Below are positions 1 through 11,292 of a stretch of 64,000 nucleotides of DNA, one piece after another. Location of the stretch: assembly GCA_030686995.1 (NCBI GenBank), contig CM060702.1:62593340-62657339 (forward strand), read 5' to 3'. The DNA comes from Artemisia argyi. Its lineage: Eukaryota > Streptophyta > Magnoliopsida > Asterales > Asteraceae. Position 1 is the first letter of the stretch. Every line of letters starts with the position of its first letter. Both the position numbers and the translations under genes were made by a program. The notes beneath the pieces were generated by a model. That model worked only from the letters and a program-made list of their open reading frames with translations. It did not search any database and was not told where the DNA came from.

Positions 1-120
1 ATTCCGGCTACAGGAAGCAACACACAGGTTGTATCACCTACTTGTTATGGATGCGGAGAAGTAGGACACATCCGGAGGAACTGCCCAAAAGGAAATGAAC
101 CAATCAACGCTCCAGCTTGA
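1..120 (+). pseudogene. Tekay-type Gypsy gag C-terminus (zinc knuckle)
   Basis: The reading frame entering at the window edge encodes a CCHC zinc knuckle, CYGCGEVGHIRRNC (CX2CX4HX4C), from about base 43. In Ty3/Gypsy Gag this knuckle binds the element's RNA during particle assembly. The frame stops with TGA at 118-120, and the protease follows in the same frame, so in an active copy gag and pol would be one polyprotein here. The rest of gag and the 5' LTR lie left of the window. The Tekay assignment rests on the polymerase and integrase downstream. Confidence 0.8.
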
Positions 121-602
121 GTATACCTACTCGGAGATGGAAACGGACCCGATGTAGTCACTGGTACGTTTCTACTAAACCATCATAAAGCTAGAGTATT
201 GTTTGATTCGGGCGCCGATAAATGTTTTATATCAGACACGTTTGCCCCTTTACTTAATGTTACCCCCTCTAAGCTAAACACCACCTACGAAGTCGAAATG
301 GCTGACGGGAATTTAATAGATACAAATACTATCATGAAAGATTGCACCCTAACCTTATCCGAAAAACCTTTTGCCATTGATCTTATGCCGGTTCAACTTG
401 GTAGTTTCGACGCTATCGTCGGCATGGATTGGCTATCCCACCATCGTGCCAGGATCACTGTGACGAAAAGGCCGTCCATATACCACTCAAGGATGAAACA
501 CTCATTGTCCAGGGCGACAAAAGCAAACCTCGATATGGAATTATCTCATGTATGCGAGTAATAAAATACATGAAGCAAGGATGTCAAGTATACATGGCCT
601 AA
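121..602 (+). pseudogene. Tekay-type Gypsy aspartic protease, frameshifted
   Basis: This segment carries the retroviral-type aspartic protease that matures the polyprotein. The active-site block reads LFDSGADKCFIS (D-S-G-A) near base 200, and GMDWLS near base 420 marks the usual protease end. A frameshift around 470 moves the sequence into another frame, where the protein similarity resumes, and a TAA at 600-602 interrupts that frame before the RT. Both lesions make the gene non-functional. Similarity on both sides shows that only small changes have occurred. Confidence 0.8.
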
Positions 603-2396
603 GTTACGGAAAATAATACATCCGAGAAGCAGCTCGATGACGTTTCTATCGTTAGGGATTTTCCTGAAGTATTCCCTGAAGAATTACCTGGCATTCCACC
701 CGTAAGTCAAGTGGAATTTCAGATTGAACTAGTGCCTGGAGCGGCACCAGTGGCTAAAGCACCTTATAGACTAGCACCATCTGAAATGGAAGAGTTGTCA
801 GAACAACTAAAAGAATTATCGGACAAAGGATTTATTCGACCAAGCTCATCACCTTGGGGAGCTCAAATTTTATTTGTTAAGAAGAAGGATGGATCCTTTC
901 GAATGTGCATCGATTACCGGGAGTTGAATAAACTTACGGTAAAGAATCGATACCCATTGCCTCGAATTGATGATCTGTTTGATCAATTGCAAGGATCGAG
1001 TGTGTACTCAAAAATTGATCTGAGATCAGGATATCATCAGCTAAGAGTTCGAGAAGAGGATATTCCGAAAACTGCATTCAGAATGCGCTATGGTCACTAC
1101 GAATTTCAAGTAATGCCGTTCGGTCTGACCAATGCACCAGCAGTTTTCATGGATTTAATGAATCGAGTATGCAAACCATACTTGGATAAGTTTGTAATAG
1201 TATTCATCGACGATATTTTGATCTACTCTCGCAACGAAGAAGAACACGCAGAACATTTACGAATCATCCTAGAACTGCTCAAGAAAGAAGAATTGTACGC
1301 TAAGTTCTCCAAATACGACTTTTGGATTCACACCGTACAGTTTTTAGGACACATCATCGATAGTCAAGGCATTCATGTAGACCCTACAAAGATTGAGGCT
1401 GTTAAAGGTTGGTCATCTCCTACAAACCCCACGGAGATACGCCAATTTTTAGGTCTTGCAGGTTACTACCGAAGATTTATAGAAGGGTTCTCCAAGATTG
1501 CAAAACCTTTGACTAAACTAACCCAAAAGAATGAGAAGTACATCTGGGAAGAAAAGGAAGAAGTAGCCTTCCAGTTGTTAAAACAAAAGCTTTGTAAAGC
1601 TCCAATATTAGCCCTCCCAGAAGGAAATGAGGACTTTATAGTATATTGCGACGCATCTTATCATGGACTAGGAGCAGTTTTGATGCAAAGAAGCAAAGTG
1701 ATAGCTTATGCATCCCGGCAACTGAAGAAACATGAGGAAAACTACACGACTCATGACTTGGAATTAGGAGCGGTAGTGTTTGTACTCAAGTTATGGAGAC
1801 ACTACTTATATGGCACCAAATGTACCATGTACACCGACCACAAGAGTCTTCAACATATTTTGAATCAGAAGGATTTAAATATGAGGCAACGTCGCTGGCT
1901 AGAGTTGTTCAGCGATTATGATTGTGAGATCCGTTACCACCCAGGAAAGGCTAATGTAGTAGCAGATGCGTTAAGCCGAAAGGAACGATTGAAACCCCTT
2001 CGAGTTAGATCACTAGGGATGACTATCCACTCACCCCTTCCATCCCAAATCCTTACCGCGCAGAACGAAGCACTTAAAGAAGAAAACCGACCCAAGGAAA
2101 AGATTTACGGTATGCCCGAGAATAAGAATGGTTTCATGAAGAAATCCGATGGAACACTGTGTTTCAAGGACAGAAGTTGGATCCCTATGATTGGAGGTAT
2201 TCGTGAGCTCATCATGTACGAGTCCCACAAGTCAAAATACTCCATTCATCTAGGTTCCGACAAGATGTATCAGGATTTAAAGAGACTATATTGGTGGCCA
2301 AACATGAAAGCTGACATCGCAAAATATGTCGGTAAATGTTTGACACGTTCAAGAGTAAAGGCAGAACATCAGAAACCTTCAGGCTTACATGTATAA
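603..2396 (+). pseudogene. Tekay-type Gypsy reverse transcriptase, RNase H, integrase N-terminus
   Basis: One open frame of about 590 codons. The RT fingers/palm start near 780 ([20 protein letters not shown]) and include [20 protein letters not shown]; the catalytic block is FIDDILIYS near 1205. The RNase H domain (about 1620-1990) begins with FIVYCDAS, keeps TDHKSLQHI and ends in the typical ADALSRK. The integrase HHCC zinc domain begins near 2245 ([17 protein letters not shown]), but one zinc cysteine is lost: the expected CLTC reads CLTR. The frame ends at 2394-2396. RT copies the RNA and RNase H removes it. This is the best preserved part of the element. Confidence 0.9.
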
Positions 2397-3291
2397 CCAG
2401 AACTTCCTATGTGGAAATGGGAATGAATCACTATGGACTTCATCACCAAACTCCCAAGAACCTCATCTGGATACGACACAATATGGGTTATTGTGGATCG
2501 TCTCACAAAATCCGCTCATTTTCTACCCATCAAAGAAACCGATGAGATGAATACACTAGCTCAACTGTATGTGAAGGAAATTGTCACTCGACATGGAGTA
2601 CCAATTTCGATTTTCTCGGATCGAGATAGTCGTTTCACCTCTCACTTTTGGAAATCGTTGTAGAAAGCCTTAGGAACTAAACTAGATATGAGCACAGCAT
2701 ACCACCCTCAAACTGATTGTCAAAGTGAAAACTATCCAAACCTTGGAAGATATGCTCCGAGCATGCGTTATTGATTTTGGAAAAGGTTGGGATAAGCACT
2801 TACCATTAGCAGAGTATTCATACAACAATAGTTACCAGGCCAGCATAAAAGCAGCACCATTCAAAGCACTGTATGGTAGGAAGTGCAGATCGCCCGTTTG
2901 TTGGGCAAAAGTCGGAGAAAGACAACTTATAGGACCTGACCTCGCTCGGGAAACAACTGAGAAAATCATTAAGATTAAGTACCGCTTACAAGCAGCCCGA
3001 GACCGACAGAAAAGCTACGCAGACCTAAAAAGGAAACCCATGGAATTTCAAATAGGAGACAGAGTCTTATTGAAAGTATCTCCCTGGAAGGGAATGGTAC
3101 GATTTGGAAAGCATGGAAAGTTGAACCCCAGATACATCGGTCCATTCAAAATCCTGGAAAGGATAGGACCCGTGGCTTATAAACTAGAACTACCCGAAGA
3201 ACTTAGTCGGATCCACGACACCTTTCATGTGTCAAACCTTAAGAAGTGTTTATCCGATGAATCTCTCGTGATTCCGTATAAGCTCTTTTGA
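2397..3291 (+). pseudogene. Tekay-type Gypsy integrase core and C-terminus, broken; chromodomain missing
   Basis: The integrase core is spread over frames: MDFITKLP (first catalytic Asp) near 2433, [11 protein letters not shown] (second Asp) near 2615, then an internal stop at 2661-2663. The block that should hold the catalytic Glu (PQTD-QSE, near 2705) is frameshifted. The last frame (2725-3291) has the GPY/F-type C-terminal module ([19 protein letters not shown]) and the [12 protein letters not shown] end. Tekay elements normally continue into a chromodomain that steers insertion to heterochromatin. Here the protein stops at VIPYKLF, as if about 60-80 codons were deleted. Confidence 0.8.
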
Positions 3292-3299
3292 AATGATAT

Positions 3300-3857
3300 T
3301 GTAACTTAAAAATATAGATTTCGACAAACCCAATGTAACCCTAAACCCCTTGGATCATAAAACCTTAACGGGCCCTTAATTTTGGCTCGTTAAGCCCAAT
3401 TAATGAAATAAGCACTTTTTAAGCTAATAAGCTGTTGGTATAAGCTGTTTGAACCCTTATGAGCTTATTGAAATAATAAAAATGCTAAGTTTTAAATTTG
3501 GTAATGTTTGGACTATTTTTGCAAATATTCGAGAGTTAGGGACTAAAAGTGTAAAGGTTGTAAACTTTGGGTGAAAAGTATAAAACTGTTTTTCTAAAGG
3601 GTATAAACTGTAAATATTGAAACTTAGGGATAATGAATGTAAATAATTGATATTTGGACTAAAAACGTAAATATATATAATTTTTGGACTAACAACGTAA
3701 ACATAACCCGTTAAGGGTAAAAAGTGTAAAATTGAGAAACATGAAGGATTGAATAGTAATATTGATTTTAATAATAATTTTATAAATTATATATATTTAT
3801 ACTTATATATATATATATATGAATATATATTAAAACCATAAATAATAAACGTAACTC

Positions 3858-3915
<58 letters not shown>

Positions 3916-4888
3916 ATACGAATAAAACTTATATAACGATAACTAAATTTAGACGAATAAAACAATACGTAACCATTATCTATTTTTATACGACGTAACA
4001 CATCACGTATACACTTTATCGATTACTCATAATTAATAATAAACGTTCGCAATAAAACGAGACTTAAGAACTGAAACGTGCCATATCTTATAGGTTGTGT
4101 GTGAAGCCGTTGCCTTGCATCGTTGAGATTACATTTGTTCTACGATCCTACTAAGGTGAGTTCGTAGCCCACATTTAACTTATTTTTGTGGGGGGGATGC
4201 ATGCTCAAAAACCGAACACAAGTCTTTTCTTGATCTTATTATTGCTTAAGTAGCTATTGCCAAAAGTCCCTCGATCATGAACCTTAATCACTTGAAGGGT
4301 GAACGTAAATAATTGTGAATAGATCTATTAGGGATTGACAATCCCCATTTGGTTGCTAGAGGAAAGTTACCAAATGCACTTTATTTAAATATCATAGGTT
4401 ACTGGCAAATACCTATCTTGGGGGCTATATACTTTACATCATTATTACGGAAAATATTCATGTTTGTTGAATCGTTGAGTGTCATGAGCTTAAGTCAATA
4501 ATGAATGCGATTTTTCTAACTGGTTTATTGGTATTTTTATACAATAAGCACCTATATCTTGTGTTCAAACTCTTAATTATAAACCTATGAATTTCACTCA
4601 ACTTTTGTTGACTTTTAGCATGTTTATCTCAGGTAACTAAATGGAATGGATGGCAAAGGCACGAAGTGGGCAAATAAAGAAACGTTTATTTCTCTTTGAA
4701 TAAAACTTGTTGTTGAATAACGAATTCTCTTGGAATTATGAATATTTGGTATTTTAAATAAAACTTAAAACGATCACTTGACTCGTTTTCTATAATTGTG
4801 ACAAAGATCCACGATATAATACCCCAAAAGTCTTCCGCTGACATTTTAAGTCTTCCGCTGTATTGATCGATTTTGGGGGTGTTATACA
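3300..4888 (+). repeat. Probable 3' LTR of the Tekay-type element
   Basis: The AT-rich sequence follows the integrase end directly and finishes in GGGGGTGTTATACA at about 4875-4888, close to the GGTGTTACA ending common in plant Tekay LTRs. The left edge is uncertain. TGTAACTT at 3300 is the best candidate because it mirrors the end, but no polypurine tract is visible before it, so the deletion that removed the chromodomain may have taken the LTR border as well. There are no convincing genes inside. A short repeat containing CTTCCGCTG occurs twice near 4833-4862. Coding similarity of a different kind starts immediately after 4888. Confidence 0.55.
3860..3909. repeat. (AT)n microsatellite
   Basis: About 50 bp of pure TA dinucleotides inside the presumed Tekay LTR, with a shorter run near 3806-3820. 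The Ile/Tyr-rich reading frame across it is a product of the repeat. Confidence 0.95.
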
Positions 4889-5616
4889 TAATGAAAGTGT
4901 TGCTGCTGAGGTAAATGGTATGGAGGTTGAAAGTCCTTAGGATGTGGATGGATTTGTGGTTGCTGATAGGCAAGGACATGAGGTTGTTTTGAAAGAGTTG
5001 GCGAAAACTCAAAAGAATGTGGTGGAAAAGCTCAAGACTTTGGAACCTGAACAACTTGTGAAGGCTAATGAGTTGATGAGTGAAGTAATAAGGGGATTAA
5101 GTGATTTTGCTGCTCAGGTACAAGATTCTGTTGCTAAAGTTTCATAAGTGGATTTTGCTGCCAGTGCAAAAGATTCTGCTTCTGCAAAGGGTTCTGTTGA
5201 TGGTTCAAAAATTTTGGATGATGATGTTTCCATGGCTGACGCAATGATGATGCTAAGTAAGAAAGCATCAACAACATAATCAAAATCACAACCTAAATCA
5301 TCACAACAACCACAACAACAATCACAACCAATACAACCACAACAACAACAATCACCACCACAACCTATTACAAGACCACTTGTTAAAGGTGTGATGATTA
5401 GAGAACCTACTCCCACAGTCAAGTCAAGCTCCCTTTCTCATAATTACAATGGCAAAGGAAAGATTGTTATGGTAGAAGAATCTCAAGAAGATCCTTTGAA
5501 GGTTTTGCCATTTCACTTTTGGCCCAAGGAGAAATAGTTGAAGTTTAATGAAGAAGCTGCTATTAGATATCAGGAAGAAGAATACCAAGCTGAGAAGGCA
5601 CTTCAAGAAAAGGAAA
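4889..5616 (+). pseudogene. Fragment Z: Copia accessory-ORF remnant
   Basis: The translation (FVVADRQGHEVV, KLKTLEPEQLVKANELM, then a Q/P-rich stretch and a KGKIV block) is clearly homologous to the middle of element C's accessory ORF (FVVVDQSGNEVV, KLKTLEPEQLVKATGLM). It is split by stops near 4938, 5145, 5278 and 5535. It is bounded on the left by the Tekay LTR end and on the right by the 5' LTR of element A, which starts inside a Glu/Lys/Gln-rich segment. It therefore looks like an older C-type element that served as target for both insertions. The downstream half should lie beyond A's missing 3' end, outside the window. Confidence 0.8.
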
Positions 5617-5962
5617 TGTTAGGAACGAAGTTTTACTATTTTATCAAGTCTCGGTCATTTGTAATAACACTAGGTTTCTTAGTTGTTATGTACTTTCATT
5701 TATGTTATGTATTAAGTTTACTAGACTTAAGTTATGTAGTCCATGGGCTCAAAGCCCACACGATTGTAAGAAGGAAAGGAGTAGGAGTGTTTCCCTAGCT
5801 CCTTGCCTATAAATACCATGCTTAGGTCTCTTTGTAAACTTAGTTGGTTATGTGAAATATTAAGGAAACTCTTGCAATTCTAATTCTCTCATTCTCATAA
5901 TCACCCAAATCCTTATATCTATCTCATTCTTGTTTGTGTGAAATCAATATGGGAACCTAACA
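5617..5962 (+). repeat. 5' LTR of element A
   Basis: The 346-bp LTR starts TGTTAGGAACG and ends GGGAACCTAACA, so both ends are TG..CA with an inverted CCTAACA/TGTTAGG. It is followed after two bases by the primer-binding site. It resembles B's LTR in layout and in scattered blocks (GTCAAGTCTCGGTCATT, CCATGGGC, AAAGCCCA) but is clearly diverged. The five bases before it are GGAAA; the matching duplication should follow A's 3' LTR outside the window. Confidence 0.88.
5744..5815 (+). promoter_or_regulatory. LTR A core promoter: TATA box and inverted site II-like pair
   Basis: TATAAATA at 5808-5815 sits in the middle of the LTR, as expected for the U3/R promoter. About 50-60 bp upstream is an inverted pair, TGGGCT (5744-5749) and AGCCCA (5753-5758). 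TGGGCY is the plant 'site II' motif bound by TCP factors. The same inverted arrangement is kept in B's LTR, which supports function. Transcript start not determined. Confidence 0.65.
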
Positions 5963-5964
5963 AG

Positions 5965-5977
5965 TGGTATCATTCGA
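5965..5977 (+). other. Primer-binding site of element A
   Basis: TGGTATCATTCGA begins two bases after the LTR. The first eight bases are complementary to the 3' end of plant initiator Met-tRNA (classic TGGTATCAGAGC). The last part departs from the classic site in the same way as in B. Confidence 0.85.
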
Positions 5978-6824
5978 CATATGAAGGTATTGTTATTGTT
6001 TTCATTGCATTCGACCCTAAAACTTGTTTTTTAAAATCCTTTTTTTTTTGTTACAAATTTAGTACTTTCTTGCTTGTTTCTTGGTTTTTATCACATCTTT
6101 GCTTACAAACTTGTGCTACAAATCAAAACAAGCAAAAAAGTTCTAAACTTTTATCAAAACATTTCGATTTGGTTTTTGTACTAACTTTCGAAATCTTTTT
6201 CATTTTGGATAAAGTTTATCAAGTTTTCAACTTTCTTTAAGATCTTCTCATTTTATACCTAAAAGTACAAGAATCTTTAAACAAAAACAAGTTTTTGGCT
6301 TGCTTTCCTTGAAAACAATCTTTACCCAACTTTCGAAATCGCAGCACTGCCCCAGTTTCGAGATCTCTATTACTTGCTTCCTATCGACTTACGGTTTGTG
6401 AACTTAGTATTTTCTTTCTTGTACAAGAAAGAAAATTACTTCGACTTTTGGATAAGTTTCGAAATTGGATAATTTCAGAATTCTGTACCTGAGTTTGTGT
6501 CTTCGAAAATTTCCAACTTTTTGAAATCACACTTTTCGCAAAACTCTCAAGTTTCGCGAAAACACTCAACCTCACACTAATTTCGAAAATCAAGCTGCCA
6601 CTAAGTTTCACATTTAATTTTCAAAATATCTTAGTTTCGAAATCTCAAGGCTTAAAAGTTTCGAAAATATCATTTAGTCACAAAGTTTCGCAAATTTCAA
6701 CAAGTGTGCAAGTTTTTCGAGATCACCTAACTCATAAAGTTTCGCAATCACAGTTGTGCAAGTTTTTTCGAAAATTGGCTAAATACCTTCTACAAGATCC
6801 ATCTTTTCACACAAGTGTTTCATT
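5978..6824 (+). other. Leader of element A with TTTCGAAA-type motif array
   Basis: About 850 bp between primer site and gag ATG with no credible ORF. From about 6160 to 6790 it carries roughly fifteen copies of a short CG-centred motif, TTTCG(A/C)(A/G)A, many of them palindromic (TTTCGAAA, TTTCGCGAAA). The same motif is clustered before the aORF (32230-32660). The region may act in packaging, dimerisation or translation, but nothing in the sequence decides between these. Confidence 0.75.
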
Positions 6825-8462
6825 ATGTCTCAACCACCGTACTACAACTTTAACCATCCTCAGCAACATCAGAATCAACAGTATCATCAGCAACAACAAC
6901 AGTATCAACAATCACCACAATATTATCAACAACCGGTTTACTCACAACAACATCCTCTCATGCAGCAACATCAGATGGTTCCAATACAACAATCCTATCC
7001 AATGTCACAATAACAAGGCTAACTCCTATCAAAACAGACTCACTGGTTTGACAGTATGTGTGAAGTCATTTCAACTCAACAATCCAGACATGAAGCATGA
7101 TCTATTGACACTCCACCAATGCTTACACCGGGTAATTATGTTCAGTGGGAAAGTCGATTCTTAAGGTTTATAGAACTCAAGAAACCCAATGGTAAGTACA
7201 TGAAACAAGTTATCCTTGAAGGACCATTTCAGTGGCCTGTTAACTACATTGGAGGTGACCCATCTGCTGATCCTCCAGTAGCTCCAACTGCTGTTCAAGT
7301 TCCTGAGTCTGCACTCACTACTGAACAACACCTTCATCGTGAAGCAGATGAGTATGCTATGTCTTACATACTTAAGGGAATACGAAATATCATATTCAGA
7401 AGTGTTGATGCTCAGACAACGGCAAAAGCTATGTGGGAACACGTCCATCTACTTATGGAAGGCACACAACTGAAAATAGAAGACATGGAATCTAAACTTT
7501 ACTTGGAATACACTAATTTCATGATCGAACCAGGGGAATCACTTGAATCTTACTATCATCGTTTCACCAATGTCGTCAACGACTTAGAGAGACATGCAAT
7601 ACACCTTCTAAGGATCGCTGTCAATACAAAGTTTCTTAGTAATCTGGGTTCCGATTGGCAAAAGTATGTGACATTTGTGAGACAAGCTAAGAATCTTCAT
7701 GAAGATCCATATGGTTTGCTGTATGACTATCTCAAGCACCATGAATCTGAAGTTGATAAAGATAGAGCTGCACGAGGAGGATACACACCACCACCTACTT
7801 CAAATCCACTGGCACTCGTTGCTCAATCTCATGCTGCACATCCTCTGATGTCTAATCATGCTTATGTTCAAGAACAGAATTACTTCAGTCACCCGCAACC
7901 TGCAACCTCACACAAAATGGTCCCATATGAATCATCCTCGCAACAGGCTTCTCCTCAACTTGCTCCATATGACAACCATGATAGCATGTACTACTCAAAT
8001 CAGATAGATGATGATGATGATGAAGACGTCAATACATTGAACCAAGGACTTGCTCTTATCGCTCGTGCTTTCAGCAAATTCTCAAACAAGACTAACAACC
8101 GTCTTCGTTCTTCATCAAATACAAGGAATCAAGCTGTCAGTCAAGATGGTCGGGTTGAGATTCAGAACCGTAATACTGGACGTTCAGGTTCAGGAGGGTA
8201 TTCAGGAAATTCTGGGTATGGACAAAGGTTCAACAACAATGGGGGATTCAGAAACAATTCAGGTGCTCCTCAGAGAAGAAATGACAATGTGGCAAATGGC
8301 AATACAGAATCTGGGAATGCGATATGGTGCTACAACTGCAACGAAAAAGGTCATATTGCAACAGCATGTCCAAAACCAAGAATCCGAGGCAGTCAGTTTC
8401 ACAAGCAAGCATTACTAATGGCTCTCAAAGATGACAAGGAAGGAACTTTTGCTGAACTATAG
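6825..8462 (+). pseudogene. Element A gag, N-terminal and capsid part with zinc knuckle
   Basis: ATG at 6825 starts MSQPPYYNF, matching the start of B's gag. A Gln/Tyr-rich N-terminus of about 60 residues is followed by three stops in the same frame (7011, 7020, 7098). The capsid-like segment then begins near TPGNYVQWESRFLRFIEL and continues through AKAMWEHVHLLMEG and YYHRFTNVVNDLERH, the usual Copia gag (UBN2-like) order. An Asn/Gly/Arg-rich stretch leads to the zinc knuckle CYNCNEKGHIATAC near 8330. A TAG at 8460-8462 ends the frame, where B reads on. Gag forms the virus-like particle and binds element RNA. Confidence 0.88.
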
Positions 8463-11292
8463 AATAGTTTCTTCGTGAATGCTTACAACGATGATGATAT
8501 GGAAGATCTTGAAGCCAATGCATCTGTGATGCTTATGGCCAACATGCAGCAACTCCAATTGAATGATTCAGGCCCAGTATTTGACACCGATGGTTTGTCT
8601 CAGGTACATGACCTAACAACATGCTCAATACAAGTAAATGCATCACCTTCTGCTTCTGAATCAGAAAAGGCGCAAGTTGTTCCATCTGAATCATTTTTAT
8701 CTTCTCAGGACGATGAACAATTAAACACAGTTGTTATATTTGATGATGACACTGTCGTTTCATTTGATGATCCTCATGAGCAAGATAAACATGATCATGT
8801 TGAACAACATGAACCTTCTTCTGATCCAGATCCTGATTATATTGTCATGGCAAAAAACCTTCAAGAACAAATCCTTCTTAATCACAAAAAGGATGAGCAA
8901 AACACAGTTTTGAAAGAAACAAATGCAGTTTTGAAAAAAGACATTGAATGTTATAATATACAACTTTCACATTTTCAAAATGCCATTAAACGTGAAAAGT
9001 GCTTTGAAAAGTCATTTCAGGAATTGTATATCAAAGAACAAAACCTTCAAAAGCAAATGCATGATTTAATTGAGTCAAACGGTAAATTGGTTTCCAAACT
9101 GGAAAATGACAAACATGATCTTCAAAAACAAGTTGTACAACTTCAAAAGGAACTTTCAAAAACACAAACAGAGGTGTCAACATGTAAACAGGAATTTTAT
9201 GAACATAAAGTGCAAAAACAAGAAAAAGAAAATTCTTTAATTGAAGAAAATATCACTCTCGAACGTCAAATTAAAGCATTTCAAAATATCATTTATAAAC
9301 ATGGAGAATCTGTAAGGACAATTCAAAAGCTTACTTTAAAACCAAGACCCGATAAAGGTTTTGCCATTGGCGATTACAGACCACTTTTCTTCACACTACC
9401 TTCAAAACAATTCCTAAGCTTTACAGTATGGACCAATTGATGGATAATAATGTTGTGCATGTTATTGTATATAATACTGAGGAAGAATATGAACTTGAAG
9501 AAAAGAGTCGATCAAAAATGAGTCAAGTTGAATATTGCAAACCATATGATTACTCAAAAGCTCCTCACATTTCAAAATCTTTTGTTCCATCAAGAGAAAT
9601 ACCTGAGAAATCATGGTATGTAATTGAGTCTTATGTTTCATCTTCCAATGGGGCTCCTGCCAAACCCGTGGCACAAGTAAATGGTCCATTACCATCTTTT
9701 GGTACTGTGACACCTTTACCAACACGTTGTCGAGTCTTAGACTATTTTAAAACGTTCATGAAAGGCATCAAAAACTTGGAAAACGTAATTGAACGTAACT
9801 CGGAAATAAAAATTGCTACTTTTCAATCAGCTTACGAGCGTTAAAAGCGAGACATTTTTCAAAAACAATTTCTGCCTTTAGTTCAATATTTGCGTCATTG
9901 TGCTACTCGTTGGGAACAAGAACTCCAAAATGAAGTTAAAGAAATGCAAAACGTTTTTGCTCTAAATGAAAATGCAATCTTGGTTCAACAACGCAAAAAT
10001 CGATTTTTGAAAACGGATTCTGATCGACTCTTGGAACAAATCCTCACAGCTGATATTTATTCTCTTATTATGAATGATCTTTACTATTCCAGTAATGCTG
10101 CGATGTTTGATAATTACTGCGCTGATATTGATTTGCTGAATAAGGAAACTGAGACACTAAAACATAAATATGAAACGTTGCGTCAAAACAGTGATGATGT
10201 GAGAAACAAACTTTCAAAAGAAAATTGTCAATTCAAACAAAGGCTTGAATGGTGTCAAGCTCAAAGTCTTGAAACAGAATTGCAACTACAAAGTCAAAAT
10301 GTTTCAAAAAGCTGTCAACTTTGCAAAGACAATGTTTTTCTCAAAAATAAATGTCTTCAATATGAAAAAGAAATTGCGGAGTTAAAAATTAAAAACGTCG
10401 AATGGCAACAAAACCGCGATGACATTCGTTATTGCAATGGTTTACTTGAGTCTGATATTCAGGACAAAAATCACATCATCATTGATTTGAAAGAGAAAAT
10501 TAAGCTACTTCAAAAAGGTAAGTTTGTTGACACCACAGTGATAGCACCAGGAATGTTTCAAATAGACAAAACAGATAAGGGTAATCATGCTAAGAGTTCT
10601 AATGTTAGCTCTTCCACTTCTACAAGACTAGTTTCCCTAAGAGCGTTAGCAGCCTAAAACCAAAAACCGTTAAGAAGACTAAAAAGACTAGGCTCTGGCA
10701 ACGTAGAAGAGGAACACTAGAAGTGCAAGAAGTAGAAGCTCACCTTAGGAACTTGAATAAAACTCATGTTGTATCTGATTTAGATTCTAATCTGGCAAAT
10801 TGTAATCAAAATCTTAATGTAACGAATGCTGAACCTTTAAATGTCTTGAATATTAATGCATCTTGTGTGTTTTGTCGTCAAAGTGTGTTATCTGGTGATC
10901 ATACTAAATGTGTAGCTAATAATCTCTTACATCGTCACAAGAAACGTAGATCAGGCATTACTTCTAGGCCCACTACTGCCTATAAGTCTACCTTAAGAAA
11001 AATGCCACCTACCGTTTCGAATGATGTTGTAGTCAACCCAAGAGCAGAAATCAACAAATCTAGGAACACGCCAAAAGCTAGTGCATTTACCAAAAACAAA
11101 GCAAAAACTAGTTGGTACTGGCAACGTTGGTTACAATACAAACCAAATTTTAAATGGATTCCTAAACTGTTGAATACTTGTGTTTCAAACCAACAGGAAC
11201 CCACCATTTCTTCGGGTTCCACCCTTACTTCTGTTCCATCTTTGTCGTCTATTGGTGATGCAGGTGGTTCGGATCGTTCTCTGGATTGTTGA
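8463..11292 (+). pseudogene. Element A gag C-terminal extension: acidic segment, coiled coil, Cys-His motif
   Basis: In frame with gag, then shifting near 9410 and near 10660, with an extra stop at 9842-9844. An acidic Asp/Glu-rich part (8475-8850) is followed by a long Lys/Glu/Gln/Leu heptad region (about 8850-9310 and 9890-10520) that should form coiled coil. A second Cys-His motif, CVFCRQSVLSGDHTKC (CX2CX8HX2C), occurs near 10867 and is conserved in B. Long coiled-coil extensions are typical of SIRE/Maximus gag. The frame ends at 11290-11292, and the protease is in the +1 frame, as in B. Confidence 0.82.

Noticed and set aside
2031..2228. Minus-strand 65-codon ORF in the Tekay element
   Set aside because: Lies opposite the RNase H-integrase linker, which is clearly coding on the plus strand.
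3780..4001. Minus-strand ORF rich in Ile and Tyr
   Set aside because: It is the translation of an (AT)n microsatellite; the same holds for frames at 58097-58495 and 59177-59452.
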